Source of the DNA: Limnomonas spitsbergensis
Lineage: Eukaryota > Chlorophyta > Chlorophyceae > Chlamydomonadales
Direction: 5' to 3'
Length of the DNA: 64,000 nucleotides
Assembly (NCBI GenBank): GCA_037349105.1
Contig: JAYJMM010000119.1
Location: 6,521,001 to 6,585,000 of the forward strand
The first letter of the stretch is position 1. Every line of letters begins with the position of its first letter. Below the pieces are notes generated by a model. It saw nothing but the letters and a program-made list of their open reading frames with translations. It made no database searches and was not told the DNA's origin. A program made the position numbers and the translations under genes. This document shows positions 63,429 through 64,000 of this stretch, in pieces.

Positions 63429-64000
63429 GATGATGGGCGGCGGAGGGTACCAGCAAGCAAGCTTTGTATGTCTTTTTAAAGCTTGGTTCATGGATCCAGG
63501 GGAGTCTTGATTAAGGAAGCCTTAAATTCAATTAAGTCAAAGCATAGGTCGCGACCACCATGGGGCCGTCAGATTCCGTGCTACTCTGGTTGAAGAAGCT
63601 AAAAATAGGGGGGGGGGCTTACCTAAACCCTAACACCTTAAACAGGGGGGGGGGACTAACCCTGGGCACAAGCAGAGATTAAGACTCTGCATGGCAAATT
63701 ATTTCGACCCTTGACCATGACCATGATTTTTGAGGCAAACGACGGGATTTAACCAACCCATGAGTACCCTGGCCTGGATGGTCTTCTCCGCTCTTGAAGC
63801 GTCTGCTGATCATTTGCTTGAAATGCCTGCCCTTCAGTGGCTTGAAATGCCTGCGCTTTGGCAGCATTGCACCCTCCTCCCGACATCTTCCGTTGACCTG
63901 CTTATCACTTGGCGGGTCACTGTAAAGTCCCTAACCCTGAGCCCTTGCCCTAAACACTTGGCAGGTCACTGTTATGTCCTACATCGACCAGGAGTACGGG
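63429..64000. other. No gene seen; poly-G and telomere-like tracts
   Basis: Contains two G-runs of 9-10 nt around 63608-63655 and CCCTAAACAC-like words toward the end. No domain-bearing ORF. Confidence 0.5.

Noticed and set aside
1..64000. CRISPR arrays, bacterial operons or riboswitches
   Set aside because: Repeats are contiguous minisatellites without spacer structure, and the window has eukaryotic splice sites and an intron-containing tRNA.

Overview
The window looks like nuclear DNA of a green alga. The signs are GT-AG spliced exons, an intron-containing tRNA-Gly(GCC) gene, many GC-rich minisatellites, TTTAGGG-type interstitial telomere-like tracts, and a Ty3/gypsy-type Pol that ends in a PHD finger. 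I cannot name the species, and the algal assignment is inference.

Layout. A tandem array of a ~3.92 kb unit (seven copies, U1-U7) occupies positions 1-58667, and three unrelated mobile elements interrupt it. Each full unit carries a decayed zinc-finger pseudogene (+), a 15-bp minisatellite, degenerate CATGAGGGTA-type repeats and one tRNA-Gly gene (-). U1-U3 span 1-11228. Next comes a ~10.2 kb DNA-transposon-like insertion (11229-21405). It has short terminal inverted repeats, a cluster of TTGAATCAA motifs near its left end, a minus-strand spliced gene and several minisatellites. U4 (21406-28767) is split by a 3414-bp non-autonomous LTR element (22238-25651, TSD GGTAG). U5 and U6 run to 36565. 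U7 is split by an 18,961-bp autonomous retrotransposon (37742-56702, TSD CATG) and ends the array at about 58667. From there to 64000 the DNA is single-copy-like, with three unassigned ORFs and telomere-like tracts.

The standout is the 18.96-kb retrotransposon. ORF1 (3474 aa) is Gag-like, with three zinc knuckles and a retropepsin-like region. ORF2 (1640 aa) carries RT, RNase H, a full-length C5 cytosine DNA methyltransferase domain and a DDE integrase. A frame-shifted 3' extension adds the end of the integrase C-terminal region and a PHD finger. The element therefore encodes a DNA-methylation writer and a predicted histone-tail reader next to its replication enzymes.

Its termini are also unusual. 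They are not ordinary LTRs but split direct repeats in the order A1-internal-B1-gc-A2-B2, the layout known from tyrosine-recombinase PAT/DIRS elements, yet this element has a DDE integrase and a 4-bp TSD. A 24-nt stretch just after A1 is the exact reverse complement of a stretch inside A, which suggests fold-back self-priming. A and B copies differ at one position in 860, so insertion was recent.
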